A DNA stretch of 60,616 nucleotides, from positions 1 to 60,616 of the forward strand of contig CAKTPQ010000006.1 of assembly GCA_934591745.1 (NCBI GenBank), written 5' to 3'. Shown here piece by piece: positions 51,953 through 60,616 of the stretch. This stretch comes from an uncultured Oscillospiraceae bacterium. GTDB lineage: Bacteria > Bacillota > Clostridia > Oscillospirales > Oscillospiraceae. Each line of letters starts with the position of its first letter. The first letter of the stretch is position 1. The notes under the pieces were generated by a model that saw only the letters and a list, made by a program, of their open reading frames with translations, did not search any database and was not told the origin of the DNA. The position numbers and the translations under genes were made by a program.

Positions 51953-51989
51953 TAATATATTGACATTTGCAAAAATATATTATTATATA
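51953..51989 (+). promoter_or_regulatory. Promoter with overlapping AT-rich operators for the TctCBA operon
   Basis: TTGACA (51960-51965) is followed after 17-18 bases by TTATAT/TATATA (51983-51989). TAATATATTG (51953-51962) overlaps the -35 and a related AATATATTAT (51974-51983) lies just before the -10. Confidence 0.72.
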
Positions 51990-52066
51990 TACATATACCA
52001 AGCGCAGCGGCTTTGCCTGCGCTGACCCACTGACAATCAAAAAAAGTGATGATGAGGAGGAAACAC

Positions 52067-53062
52067 ATGAAAAAGTTCTTTGCGATGATGCTGTCATTGC
52101 TGATGGTGTTCTCCCTGGTCGCCTGCGGCGCCAAGCCGAATGACACCAGCACGGATGACCCCGGCACAGACGGTGACAAGACCCTTGATTGGCCCACCAG
52201 CAATATCGAAGTAGTCGTTCCCTACAATCCCGGCGGAGACACCGACACCTATGCCCGCGCCCTGCTGGAGGATCTGAGCAGCACCCTGGGCGTGACGGTA
52301 TCCATCACCAACATGACCGGTTCCTCCGGCGCGGTGGCGGCGGAGTATGTACAGGCTGCGGAGCCGGATGGCAATACCGTGCTGTTCTGGCACAGCTCCA
52401 TGCTCACCAACAAGATCTTCGGCAACGCGGATTACAGCTATGAGGCATATGAAAACGCCAACATTCTGGTGCAGAACGGTTCCTACTTTGTGTTCTGCAG
52501 CCCCAAGTGGAGCAGCTTTGACGAGCTGATCGCCTACGCCAAGGAGAATCCCGGCAAGGTCATCGCCGGCGGCACCAACGGCGGCTTCAACTATCTGGCC
52601 ACCATCGTGCTGGAGGGCGCCATGGACGTGGACTTCGGTTATGTGGACTGCACTTCCGCCGGCGACGCCGCTGTGGAGATCATGGCGGGTCGTATGGACG
52701 TGTTCCTGACCATGCTGCCGGCCATGAAGGACTATGTGGAGTCCGGCGACATCAACTGCGTGGCCTGTGTCGGCCCTGAGCGCAGCGCCGCCGCCCCCGA
52801 CGTTCCCACGCTGGTGGAGATGGGCCATGAGGACGTGAAGATCCAGCAGACCTATGGCTTCCACTTCCCCAAGGGCACGGACAGCGCCATCATCGACAAG
52901 TGGAACGAGGCCTGTAAGCAGGCTGTGTCCACCGACGCCTATAAGGCCATCAACGACGGCTACGGCTCCGTGGTGACCACCTACTTCGGCGCCGACGCCA
53001 CCAAGGTGTGGCAGGAGCAGATGGACTACTACATGGGCTTTGACAAGTACTTTACCTGGTAA
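52067..53062 (+). CDS. tctC: Tripartite tricarboxylate transporter binding protein TctC
   Basis: The 331-aa lipoprotein has lipobox FSLVACGAK and TctC-family features (EVVVPYNPGGDTDTYARALL; NMTGSSGAVAAEYVQ, the ligand-binding loop). It captures a carboxylate and delivers it to the TctB-TctA membrane units. ATG 52067 follows GAGGAGG; an upstream in-frame ATG at 52046 lacks such a site. Driven by the AT-rich promoter at 51960. Confidence 0.94.
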   Translation: MKKFFAMMLSLLMVFSLVACGAKPNDTSTDDPGTDGDKTLDWPTSNIEVVVPYNPGGDTDTYARALLEDLSSTLGVTVSITNMTGSSGAVAAEYVQAAEPDGNTVLFWHSSMLTNKIFGNADYSYEAYENANILVQNGSYFVFCSPKWSSFDELIAYAKENPGKVIAGGTNGGFNYLATIVLEGAMDVDFGYVDCTSAGDAAVEIMAGRMDVFLTMLPAMKDYVESGDINCVACVGPERSAAAPDVPTLVEMGHEDVKIQQTYGFHFPKGTDSAIIDKWNEACKQAVSTDAYKAINDGYGSVVTTYFGADATKVWQEQMDYYMGFDKYFTW

Positions 53063-53094
53063 CACCCCTCCAACAGCAGAAGCAAGAAACTGAC

Positions 53095-53135
53095 GGAACG
53101 CCCGCCTGCAGGTATTTAGCGGGTGGGCGTTCCCG
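53095..53135 (+). promoter_or_regulatory. Stem-loop between tctC and tctB
   Basis: GGAACGC (53095-53101) pairs with GCGTTCC (53129-53135), and CCCGC (53103-53107) with GCGGG (53121-53125). No T run. Such stems after binding-protein genes usually raise their mRNA level over the permeases. Confidence 0.5.
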
Positions 53136-53168
53136 ATACCATCCCAATTACCAAAGGAGTGTATGCGT

Positions 53169-53735
53169 GTGAAAGAGCAATTCCGCAGGCATTGCACCAT
53201 GCAGGACCCCCTGTTCAAGGACGTGCTGTTCGGTCTGCTGGCACTGGTCTTCTTCGTTGTTTTGCTGGCACTGACGCCGGCCCACGGCGGAACAGCCAAT
53301 GCCCAGGCCCTGACATCCGGTGCAACATCCAAAACCTATCCCTATATCATCGGCGCTGCCGGCACAGTGGTGTCGCTGATCCTGATCGTGACGAAGCTGA
53401 CGCAGCTGCTGGCGGTCTGCCGCGAGGAGGCGGCCAAGGCCGCCGCCGGGCAGGAGCTTGAGGCTCTGCCGGAGAAGGAGAACGTCCGCTGGAAAACAGT
53501 GCTGCTGTGCGTGGTCATGATGTTCGTGCTGAACATCGCCCTCATCAAGCTGGGCGTGATCCTGGGCGGCTTCCTGTATCTGCTGGCGCAGATCCTGATC
53601 CTCACCGCCAAAAAGGACCTGACCAAAAAGAACATTATCATCGTGGTGGCCATCTCCATTCTGGTGCCGCTGGCGATCTACTTCCCCTTTACGTACATAT
53701 TCAAGGCCAAGATCCCCATGGGCATCTTCAGATAA
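53169..53735 (+). CDS. tctB: Tripartite tricarboxylate transporter small membrane protein TctB
   Basis: The product, about 188 aa, has four membrane helices and a charged cytoplasmic middle, typical of TctB. The start is ambiguous: AAAGGA lies 8 bases before GTG 53169 but only 2 before ATG 53163, so GTG is preferred. It partners TctA, whose gene starts 12 bases after its stop. Confidence 0.88.
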   Translation: MKEQFRRHCTMQDPLFKDVLFGLLALVFFVVLLALTPAHGGTANAQALTSGATSKTYPYIIGAAGTVVSLILIVTKLTQLLAVCREEAAKAAAGQELEALPEKENVRWKTVLLCVVMMFVLNIALIKLGVILGGFLYLLAQILILTAKKDLTKKNIIIVVAISILVPLAIYFPFTYIFKAKIPMGIFR

Positions 53736-53747
53736 GGAGGCGGCGAT

Positions 53748-55241
53748 ATGGAATATTTGAGTGCAGCATTTCAGGCGGTCATGACGCCGGGTTGTCTCCT
53801 GCTGATGGTCCTGGGCACCGCCGTGGGTATCGTTTTCGGCGCGATGCCCGGCATGAGCGCCACGCTGGCCATCTCCGTGTTCATGTCCATCGTCTTTACC
53901 ATGGACAACACCAGCACCATGTGCCTGCTGATGAGCCTGTACATCGGTGCGATCTCCGGCGGCCTGATCTCCGCCATTCTGATCAATATCCCCGGCACCC
54001 CCAGCTCTGTCGCCACCTGCTTTGATGGCGCGCCCATGGCAGCCAAGGGACAGGCCGCAAGGGCCTTGGGCGCAGGCATCGTGTTCTCCTTCATCGGAAC
54101 GGTGCTGTCCGTGGTGGCGCTGATGTTCATGGCCCCCACGCTGGCCAAGCTGGCCATCAAGTTCGGCCCTTACGAGTATTTCGCCGTGACCGTCTGTTCG
54201 CTGCTGCTGGTGTCCGGCCTGGCTGGCAAAAACCTGGCCAAGGGTGTCATCTCCGCGCTGATCGGTCTGGCCGCGGGCCTTATCGGCTGTGCCCCGGTGG
54301 ACGCCACCTTCCGCTTCACCTTCGGCTCCAGCGCGCTGAAGGCCGGTCTGAACGCCGTCCCCGTGATGGTAGGCCTGTTCGCATTCCCCGAACTGCTCCG
54401 CTACGCCAAGAAGGAGCTGGTACTGGAGGCAAAGCCCGTTCCCAAGTTCAAGGGCTTCGGCTTTACCATGAAGGAGTTCATCGGGCAGATCCCCAACACC
54501 ATCCGTTCCACGCTGATCGGTCTGTTCATCGGTATCCTGCCCGGTATCGGCGGCGGTACGTCCAATCTGATCAGCTATGCGGCGGCCAAAAACTCCGCCA
54601 AGCCGGAGAAGAAAAAGCAGTTCGGCACCGGCATCATCGACGGCGTCGTTGCCTCCGAGGCCGCCAACAACGCCTCCATCGGCGGCGCTATGATCCCTCT
54701 GCTGTCTCTGGGCATTCCCGGCGACGGCGTGACGGCCATTCTGATGGGCGCGTTCACCATGAAGGGTCTTAATCTGGGCCCCCTGTTCTTCAAGAACTAT
54801 CCGGAGGTCGGCTATACCATTTATATCGCCATGGCGGTGTCCGCGCTGTTCATGGTGATCCTGGAATTCTTCTGCATGCGCGGCTTCGTAAAGATCATGT
54901 CCTGCCCGCTGCGTATGCTGCTGCCGCCGGTAATGTTTATCTGCGCCATCGGCGCGTTTACCAGCTCCAGCACCAATCTCAGCCTGTGGGTACTGCTGGT
55001 CTTCGGCCTGCTGGGCTTCGTTCTGGGTGAGTTCGGCGTGCCGCTGGCTCCCATGATCATCGGCTTCGTCATCGGGCCGGTCAGCGAGCTGTACATGCGG
55101 CGCGGCTTCCAGATGAGCGGCGGCTCGTTCCTGCCCTTCATCACGGAGTCCAAGATTGGCATGGTGCTGTACACCGTTGCGGCGGTATTCATCATCTGGA
55201 AGATCGTTTCGGCCATCCGCGGCCGCAAGAAGGCACAGTAA
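53748..55241 (+). CDS. tctA: Tripartite tricarboxylate transporter large permease TctA
   Basis: The 497-aa product has about 12 helices and TctA signatures (GIVFGAMPGMSATLA; INIPGTPSSVATCFDG; GILPGIGGGTSNLISY). It forms the ion-coupled channel of the importer. ATG 53748 follows AAGGAGG. The system may carry citrate or another di-/tricarboxylate or hydroxy acid; the next gene encodes a hydroxyacid dehydrogenase. Confidence 0.95.
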   Translation: MEYLSAAFQAVMTPGCLLLMVLGTAVGIVFGAMPGMSATLAISVFMSIVFTMDNTSTMCLLMSLYIGAISGGLISAILINIPGTPSSVATCFDGAPMAAKGQAARALGAGIVFSFIGTVLSVVALMFMAPTLAKLAIKFGPYEYFAVTVCSLLLVSGLAGKNLAKGVISALIGLAAGLIGCAPVDATFRFTFGSSALKAGLNAVPVMVGLFAFPELLRYAKKELVLEAKPVPKFKGFGFTMKEFIGQIPNTIRSTLIGLFIGILPGIGGGTSNLISYAAAKNSAKPEKKKQFGTGIIDGVVASEAANNASIGGAMIPLLSLGIPGDGVTAILMGAFTMKGLNLGPLFFKNYPEVGYTIYIAMAVSALFMVILEFFCMRGFVKIMSCPLRMLLPPVMFICAIGAFTSSSTNLSLWVLLVFGLLGFVLGEFGVPLAPMIIGFVIGPVSELYMRRGFQMSGGSFLPFITESKIGMVLYTVAAVFIIWKIVSAIRGRKKAQ

Positions 55242-55291
55242 GCGCCGCGTATCCACACGGCGCCGGACATCAAAAAAGCGAGGGAATATAC

Positions 55292-56278
55292 TTGAACAAG
55301 AAAATCATGTTTTGGGAACAGCCCGTGATCGACGGGTACCGGCAGATCCTGAACGAACACGTCCCCGCAGGCTATGAAATGGTCTATTACAACGATCTGG
55401 ACGATGCCGGGAAGACGGAGGCCTGCCAGGAGGTGGAGTTCTATCTGCTCAACGCGGCAAAGGCTCCTACCGACCGCATCCTCAGCACGCCGCGCCTGCG
55501 CCACATTCAACGCACCGGCATCGGCTATGAGACCATTGACGTACATACCTGCGATGAGAAGGGCATCACCGTGTCCAATCTGCCGCTGGGCAATGCCACC
55601 GCGGTGGCCGAGCACTGCATGCTGCTGACACTGGCAGCGCTGCGCAAGCTCATCCCCACGGACCGGCTGATGCGGCAGGGCGTGTGGCCCTTCTGGGAGT
55701 ACAGGACCTCCTGCTACGAGCTGGACGGCAAGGTACACGGCTTCATCGGCATGGGCAACATCGCACGGCTGACGGCCCAGCGCTCCCGCCCCTTCGGCAC
55801 AGAGCTGATCTACTACGACATCGTCCGGCTAAGCGAGGACAGGGAGCGTGAGCTGGGACTGACCTATTGCAGCAGCATGGAGGAGGTCCTGCGCCGCGCC
55901 GACATCGTCAGCATCCACCTGCACCTGAATGAGTCCACACGCAATATCATCGGTGCCAAAGAGATCGCCATGATGAAGCCGGGTTCCTTCCTGGTGAACA
56001 TCTCCCGCGGCGGTCTGGTGGACGAGGACGCGCTCTATGAAGCGCTGGTCAGCGGCCATCTGGCCGGTGCAGGCATCGACACCTGGGCCACGGAGCCGAA
56101 CATCAAGGACAGCCCGCTGCTGACGCTGGACACCGTGGTGGCCACCGGGCATACGGCCTCCGGCACCATCGACACCTTCCGCAAGCAGGCCATCGCATGC
56201 TTTGACAACATCGTTAAGGCGGATCGGGAGGGTTATCCCGACTTCTGCGTGGGCGAAAACAAGCACACCCGCAGCTAA
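55292..56278 (+). CDS. D-2-hydroxyacid dehydrogenase family protein
   Basis: The 328-aa product has the NAD motif GFIGMGNIARLTAQ, the catalytic Arg in VNISRGGLVDEDAL and the His-bearing VVATGHTASGT near the C-terminus. It interconverts a 2-hydroxy acid and 2-oxo acid, or is a phosphonate/hydroxypyruvate-type dehydrogenase. It starts with TTG 55292 (GAGGG upstream), 50 bases after tctA. It probably acts on the acid imported by TctCBA. Confidence 0.92.
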   Translation: MNKKIMFWEQPVIDGYRQILNEHVPAGYEMVYYNDLDDAGKTEACQEVEFYLLNAAKAPTDRILSTPRLRHIQRTGIGYETIDVHTCDEKGITVSNLPLGNATAVAEHCMLLTLAALRKLIPTDRLMRQGVWPFWEYRTSCYELDGKVHGFIGMGNIARLTAQRSRPFGTELIYYDIVRLSEDRERELGLTYCSSMEEVLRRADIVSIHLHLNESTRNIIGAKEIAMMKPGSFLVNISRGGLVDEDALYEALVSGHLAGAGIDTWATEPNIKDSPLLTLDTVVATGHTASGTIDTFRKQAIACFDNIVKADREGYPDFCVGENKHTRS

Positions 56279-56298
56279 CAAAATCACCGCAGGGGGTA

Positions 56299-56348
56299 TT
56301 GACATTTCTCTGCAGTGGATATATAATACTCTCATAAATAATATATTA
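56299..56348 (+). promoter_or_regulatory. Consensus promoter and TAATATATTA operator for the cupin gene
   Basis: TTGACA (56299-56304), 17 bases, TATAAT (56322-56327) is a full-consensus promoter. The palindrome TAATATATTA (56339-56348) lies just past the expected start site, a classic repressor position. Confidence 0.78.
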
Positions 56349-56388
56349 TATATAAAGAATAAAATATTACTTGAAAGGAAGAATCGTT

Positions 56389-56865
56389 ATGGCAAAGATC
56401 ATGAGCGGCAACTGGAACGACCTCCCCTGGATGCCCAACCACTCCAAGGATGTAAACGGAAAGGTCATGTGCAAGACCAAGTGTTTCGCAATGGAGTGCG
56501 CAAACCTGCTGTACAACATGGGTGAGATGGAAAATGGCATGCCCATCGGCCAGCACTGCCACAAGCACGAGCAGATCGCCACCTGCATTCAGGGTGAGGT
56601 GGACTATGTGGTGGACGGTATCCCCTACCGTCTTACGCCGGGCGGCTGGGTCAACGTCCCCCCGTACTATCCCCACTACGCCCATGTGTATCGCTCTCCT
56701 GTACCCTGCCAGCAGTGTGACGTGTTCTATCCCGCTCGCCCGAACACCAGCAACGCCTACAAGAAATGGCTGAAGGAAGAATACGGCATCGATTGGGACG
56801 CCGGCGGCATCGAGGTTCCCGATCTGACTGGCCCGAAGAATCCCGACGACGAGATCCGGGAGTGA
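56389..56865 (+). CDS. Cupin-domain protein
   Basis: The 158-aa product has a full cupin motif set: GQHCHKHEQIATCIQGEVDY (metal ligands HxH-x3-4-Glu/Gln) and PGGWVNVPPYYPHYAHVYR. A metal is likely. It is a single-gene unit between the hydroxyacid dehydrogenase and the converging FadR-type regulator, with a consensus promoter and an operator. ATG 56389 has GAAAGGAAG upstream. Possible roles include a small isomerase or decarboxylase for the imported acid. It resembles the cupin at 11770 in size class only. Confidence 0.87.
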   Translation: MAKIMSGNWNDLPWMPNHSKDVNGKVMCKTKCFAMECANLLYNMGEMENGMPIGQHCHKHEQIATCIQGEVDYVVDGIPYRLTPGGWVNVPPYYPHYAHVYRSPVPCQQCDVFYPARPNTSNAYKKWLKEEYGIDWDAGGIEVPDLTGPKNPDDEIRE

Positions 56866-56870
56866 ATGAT

Positions 56871-56901
56871 AAAAGGCCATCCCCAATGGGGGTGGCCTTT
56901 T
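56871..56901. terminator. Bidirectional terminator between cupin and GntR genes
   Basis: AAAAGGCCATCCCC (56871-56884) pairs with GGGGGTGGCCTTTT (56888-56901). Confidence 0.9.
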
Positions 56902-56913
56902 ATGCAAAAAACA

Positions 56914-57699
56914 TCACTTTGTCCTGGGTTGGGTAAGGTTGTTGAGGATGTAATTCCAATACTCTATCTCTCCGCCCACCGAGGAGCGGTTCTTCAGCTG
57001 CTCCTCCGAGAAGAACTCGCACAGCAACTCCTGCTGCATGTAGTTGGGCGTCATCAAGTCGTACTTCATTTTTTCAATGATCGACACCAGTGTTTTCAAA
57101 TGGTTGTCAAACAGTATCTGCGTGGCCAGCTGGGTGTCGTGGGCCTCGATACTCTCCACCAGTGCGCGGTGCTCGGCGTTGGCCTCCTCCAGACGGGCCG
57201 GGACCATCAGCGTAATGGCCTGAGCGGGATATGTCCGGTCACGGAGGTCATCCAGCATATCCTGCAGTTTAGGGCAGGGGGCGAAGGAATACAATGCTCT
57301 GTGGAATTTCCGGTGGATGCTGGCGTATTCCCGCTGGTGCTTCGCAGCCTGATCCTGGCACAGCCCTTCCAACTGCCGCTGCAGCTCCTTGATGCGGGCC
57401 AGGCTCTCCTCCGTAAGGTAGGCGATACCGAAGCGAAGCGCCAGACACTCCAGCTCGTTTCTGATCAGCGAATGCTCCAGAAAATCGCCCAGCACGATAT
57501 TGGCCACCGTGTATCCGCGGTAAGGCGTGTTTGTCACCAGATTTTCCGTTTCCAGCAGCGTCAGCGCTTCCCGGATGGGGATCGCGCTCATCTCGTACTT
57601 TTCCGCCAGTTCACTGATATTCAGCTTATAACCCGGCAGCAGCGCACGCGAAAAAATATCATCCCGTATGCGGGAATACGCAAGTTCTCTTTTTGTCAT
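56914..57699 (-). CDS. GntR-family regulator, FadR/FCD type
   Basis: The 261-aa product has an N-terminal winged HTH (SRIRDDIFSRALLPGYKLNI; MSAIPIREALTLLETENLV) and an all-helical FCD effector domain with the usual His/Asp ligand region. FCD regulators bind carboxylates or acyl-CoA with a metal and usually repress. The gene is divergent from the dehydratase-dehydrogenase operon. Palindromes of the type TAATATATTA occur in its own promoter region and in three other promoters nearby, suggesting a local regulon. Confidence 0.93.
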   Translation of the reverse strand: MTKRELAYSRIRDDIFSRALLPGYKLNISELAEKYEMSAIPIREALTLLETENLVTNTPYRGYTVANIVLGDFLEHSLIRNELECLALRFGIAYLTEESLARIKELQRQLEGLCQDQAAKHQREYASIHRKFHRALYSFAPCPKLQDMLDDLRDRTYPAQAITLMVPARLEEANAEHRALVESIEAHDTQLATQILFDNHLKTLVSIIEKMKYDLMTPNYMQQELLCEFFSEEQLKNRSSVGGEIEYWNYILNNLTQPRTK

Positions 57700-57753
57700 A
57701 AGCAGTTCCCTTTCTTTGGCTTATATCTCGTTAATAAATATGGCTGTTAAAAA

Positions 57754-57839
57754 TCATATATTCTAAGACGATTTATAGTAACACACAGAAAATAAAAAAG
57801 CAAACGAAATCAAACATTTTTTTCTTTAATAATATATGA
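57754..57839. promoter_or_regulatory. Divergent AT-rich regulatory region with two operator-like sites
   Basis: TCATATATTC (57754-57763) and TAATATATGA (57830-57839) are near-matches, in opposite orientation, to the TAATATATTA motif seen at 50421 and 56339. The second lies directly before the dehydratase RBS. A weak -10 (TTATAG) is at 57773-57778. Confidence 0.55.
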
Positions 57840-57861
57840 AATTTTTACGGAGGAACCAACC

Positions 57862-59337
57862 ATGTCTCTGATGACCGCGAAAGAGTACATCGACTCCCTG
57901 CGCAAGCTGAACACCCGCGTGTATATGTTCGGCGAGAAGATCGACAACTGGGTGGATCACCCCATGATCCGTCCCTCCATCAACTGCGTGGCCATGACCT
58001 ACGCACTGGCGCAGGACCCTCAGTATGAGGATCTGATGACCGCCACCTCCAGCCTGACGGGCCGGAAGATCAACCGCTTCACTCACCTGCACCAGTCCAG
58101 CGAGGACCTGGTGAAAAAGGTGAAGATGCAGCGCCTGTTGGGTCAGAAGACCGCCAGTTGCTTCCAGCGCTGCGTGGGCATGGACGCCTTCAACGCCGTG
58201 TTCTCCTCCACCTATGAGATCGACGAGAAGTACGGCACCCACTACCACGAGAACTTCAAGAAGTTCCTCATCTACGTGCAGGACAACGACCTGACGGTGG
58301 ACGGCGCTATGACCGACCCCAAGGGCGACCGCTCCAAGGCACCCCACGAGCAGGTCGACCCGGATATGTACGTCCATGTGGTGGAGCGCCGTCCGGACGG
58401 CATCGTGGTCTGCGGCGCCAAGTGCCACCAGACCGGCTCTATCAACTCCCACTGGCACATCTTCATGCCCACCATCGCCATGGGCGAGGCTGACAAGGAC
58501 TACGCCGTGTCCTTCGCCTGCCCCACCGATGCCGAGGGCCTGTACATGATCTACGGCCGCCAGTCCTGCGATACCCGCAAGATGGAGGACGGCTGCATCG
58601 ACGTGGGCAACGCCAAGTTCGGCGGTCAGGAAGCTCTGGTGGTTCTGGACCATGTGCTTATCCCCAACGAGTACATCTTCCTCAACGGCGAGTATGAGTT
58701 CGCCGGCATGATCGTGGAGCGCTTCGCCGGCTACCACCGCCAGAGCTACGGCGGCTGCAAGGTGGGCGTGGGCGATGTGGTCATCGGCGCGGCTGCTCTG
58801 GCCGCCGAGTACAACGGCGTGGAGAAGGCCAGCGCCGTGAAGGACAAGCTCATCGAGATGACACACCTCAACGAGACCCTCTACTCCTGCGGCATCGCCT
58901 GCTCCTGCGAGGGCTGCCCCACCAAGGCGGGCAACTATCAGATCGACCTGCTGCTGGCCAACGTCTGCAAGCAGAACGTGACCCGCTTCCCCTATGAGAT
59001 CGTGCGTCTTGCCGAGGATATCGCGGGTGGCCTGATGGTCACCATGCCCAGCGAGACGGACTTCAAGTCCGATACTGTGGTGGGCAACAACGGCGAGACC
59101 ATCGGCGAGATCTGCAATAAGTTCTTCGCCGCCCGTGAGGGCGTCAGCACCGAGGATCGCCAACGGATCATGCGCTTCCTGGAGAACATGTGTCTGGGCG
59201 CGGCCGCTGTGGGCTACCGCACGGAATCCATGCACGGCGCGGGCTCTCCCCAGGCGCAGCGCATCATGATCGCCCGCCAGGGGAACATCCAAGGCAAGAA
59301 AAAGCTGGCTAAGAACATCGCCGGTATCGAGAAATAA
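57862..59337 (+). CDS. abfD: 4-Hydroxybutyryl-CoA dehydratase/vinylacetyl-CoA isomerase family (AbfD-like)
   Basis: The 491-aa flavoprotein retains every [4Fe-4S] ligand at family positions: Cys100-x3-Cys104 (SCFQRC) and His292-x6-Cys299 (HRQSYGGC), almost exactly the numbering of the Clostridium enzyme (C99, C103, H292, C299). It belongs to the acyl-CoA-dehydrogenase-fold/HpaB family. It would remove water from 4-hydroxybutyryl-CoA, or a related hydroxyacyl-CoA, to give crotonyl-CoA through a ketyl radical. ATG 57862 follows GGAGG. The next genes are butyryl-CoA dehydrogenase and Etf, which would use crotonyl-CoA. No CoA-transferase for 4-hydroxybutyrate is in view. Confidence 0.93.
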   Translation: MSLMTAKEYIDSLRKLNTRVYMFGEKIDNWVDHPMIRPSINCVAMTYALAQDPQYEDLMTATSSLTGRKINRFTHLHQSSEDLVKKVKMQRLLGQKTASCFQRCVGMDAFNAVFSSTYEIDEKYGTHYHENFKKFLIYVQDNDLTVDGAMTDPKGDRSKAPHEQVDPDMYVHVVERRPDGIVVCGAKCHQTGSINSHWHIFMPTIAMGEADKDYAVSFACPTDAEGLYMIYGRQSCDTRKMEDGCIDVGNAKFGGQEALVVLDHVLIPNEYIFLNGEYEFAGMIVERFAGYHRQSYGGCKVGVGDVVIGAAALAAEYNGVEKASAVKDKLIEMTHLNETLYSCGIACSCEGCPTKAGNYQIDLLLANVCKQNVTRFPYEIVRLAEDIAGGLMVTMPSETDFKSDTVVGNNGETIGEICNKFFAAREGVSTEDRQRIMRFLENMCLGAAAVGYRTESMHGAGSPQAQRIMIARQGNIQGKKKLAKNIAGIEK

Positions 59338-59353
59338 GAGGAGGAGAAACAAC

Positions 59354-60493
<1,140 letters not shown>

Positions 60494-60509
60494 AAGGAGG
60501 GAAGAGACA

Positions 60510-60616
60510 ATGAAGATTCTGGTTACCGTAAAGCAAGTCCCCGATACCTCCGGCAAGGTGGCCGTGAACCCGGATGGCACCCTGGACCGTGCGTCCATGC
60601 AGACCATCATCAACCC
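60510..60616 (+). CDS. etfB: Electron transfer flavoprotein beta subunit, N-terminal fragment (runs off window)
   Basis: ATG 60510 with AAGGAGG upstream opens MKILVTVKQVPDTSGKVAVN, the standard EtfB start, and continues in frame to the window end (36 codons seen). It follows the acyl-CoA dehydrogenase by 16 bases; etfA presumably follows outside. Confidence 0.9.
   Translation, partial: MKILVTVKQVPDTSGKVAVNPDGTLDRASMQTIIN

Noticed and set aside
53148..55256. 702-codon minus-strand frame opposite tctB/tctA
   Set aside because: The translation is rich in Gln/His/Asp, typical antisense of membrane-protein codons; the plus strand encodes clear TctBA.

Overview
The window is a GC-rich stretch (AT-rich only in a few promoters) from a low-oxygen, fermentative Firmicute. 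Shine-Dalgarno sites are AGGAGG-like, genes are tightly packed, and the content includes butyrate kinase/phosphotransbutyrylase, an oxygen-sensitive 4-hydroxybutyryl-CoA dehydratase homologue, butyryl-CoA-dehydrogenase/Etf, two glycyl-radical-enzyme homologues and Big_2 surface proteins. This looks like a gut Oscillospiraceae of the Flavonifractor/Lawsonibacter/Intestinimonas type; that placement is inference. No rRNA, tRNA, CRISPR, insertion sequence or phage gene was seen. Apart from the first few genes, almost everything is accessory catabolism: uptake systems paired with enzyme sets and a local regulator.

Layout. (1) 1-5.5 kb: 3' end of a sensor histidine kinase, then a consensus promoter, a probable cobalamin riboswitch with terminator, and a 1402-aa secreted surface protein whose N-terminus resembles DUF4465. 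(2) 5.5-6.9 kb: sigma-54 factor rpoN (minus strand). (3) 7.1-29.1 kb: a large sigma-54-controlled catabolic locus. Two divergent -24/-12 promoters (9478-9494 minus, 9667-9684 plus) flank tandem palindromic activator sites. Leftward lie a beta-keto acid cleavage enzyme (DUF849) and two SDR proteins. Rightward lie thiolase, SDR, cupin, butyrate kinase, phosphotransbutyrylase, an M24 protein, an MFS carrier, a glycyl-radical-enzyme homologue, its radical SAM activase, a PAS-AAA-Fis sigma-54 activator, an MBL hydrolase, an old-yellow-enzyme-type reductase, a 3-hydroxyacyl-CoA dehydrogenase, a small protein, an alpha/beta hydrolase and a second glycyl-radical-enzyme homologue. The gene set suggests reduction and opening of a cyclic or enone substrate to beta-keto acids, cleavage with acetyl-CoA, and ATP from acyl phosphates.

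(4) 29.2-30.4 kb: PHP phosphoesterase and a small membrane protein. (5) 30.4-36.1 kb: LysR regulator and a complete branched-chain-amino-acid-type ABC importer. (6) 36.2-49.2 kb: a minus-strand operon joining a TRAP importer, a beta-hydroxyacid dehydrogenase, a full 2-oxo acid/acetoin dehydrogenase complex (E1alpha, E1beta, E2, E3) and an MBL hydrolase, divergent from a membrane-anchored AraC regulator followed by lipoate-protein ligase. (7) 49.4 kb: purine nucleoside phosphorylase. (8) 50.4-60.6 kb: several units (GalM-like protein, cupin; TctCBA importer and hydroxyacid dehydrogenase; cupin; AbfD-type dehydratase, acyl-CoA dehydrogenase, EtfB) whose AT-rich promoters share a TAATATATTA-like palindrome, with a FadR-type GntR repressor encoded among them.

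The most striking point is in region 3: both glycyl-radical-enzyme homologues carry threonine where the radical glycine should be (RVST-Y and RVAT-Y in place of RVAG-Y), while the active-site cysteine and an intact activase are present. The same locus holds three more proteins of known folds that lack hallmark catalytic residues: an SDR without Tyr/Lys, an alpha/beta hydrolase without the nucleophile Ser, and an M24 protein with Cys in place of a metal-binding Asp. This is the best candidate in the window for undescribed biochemistry.
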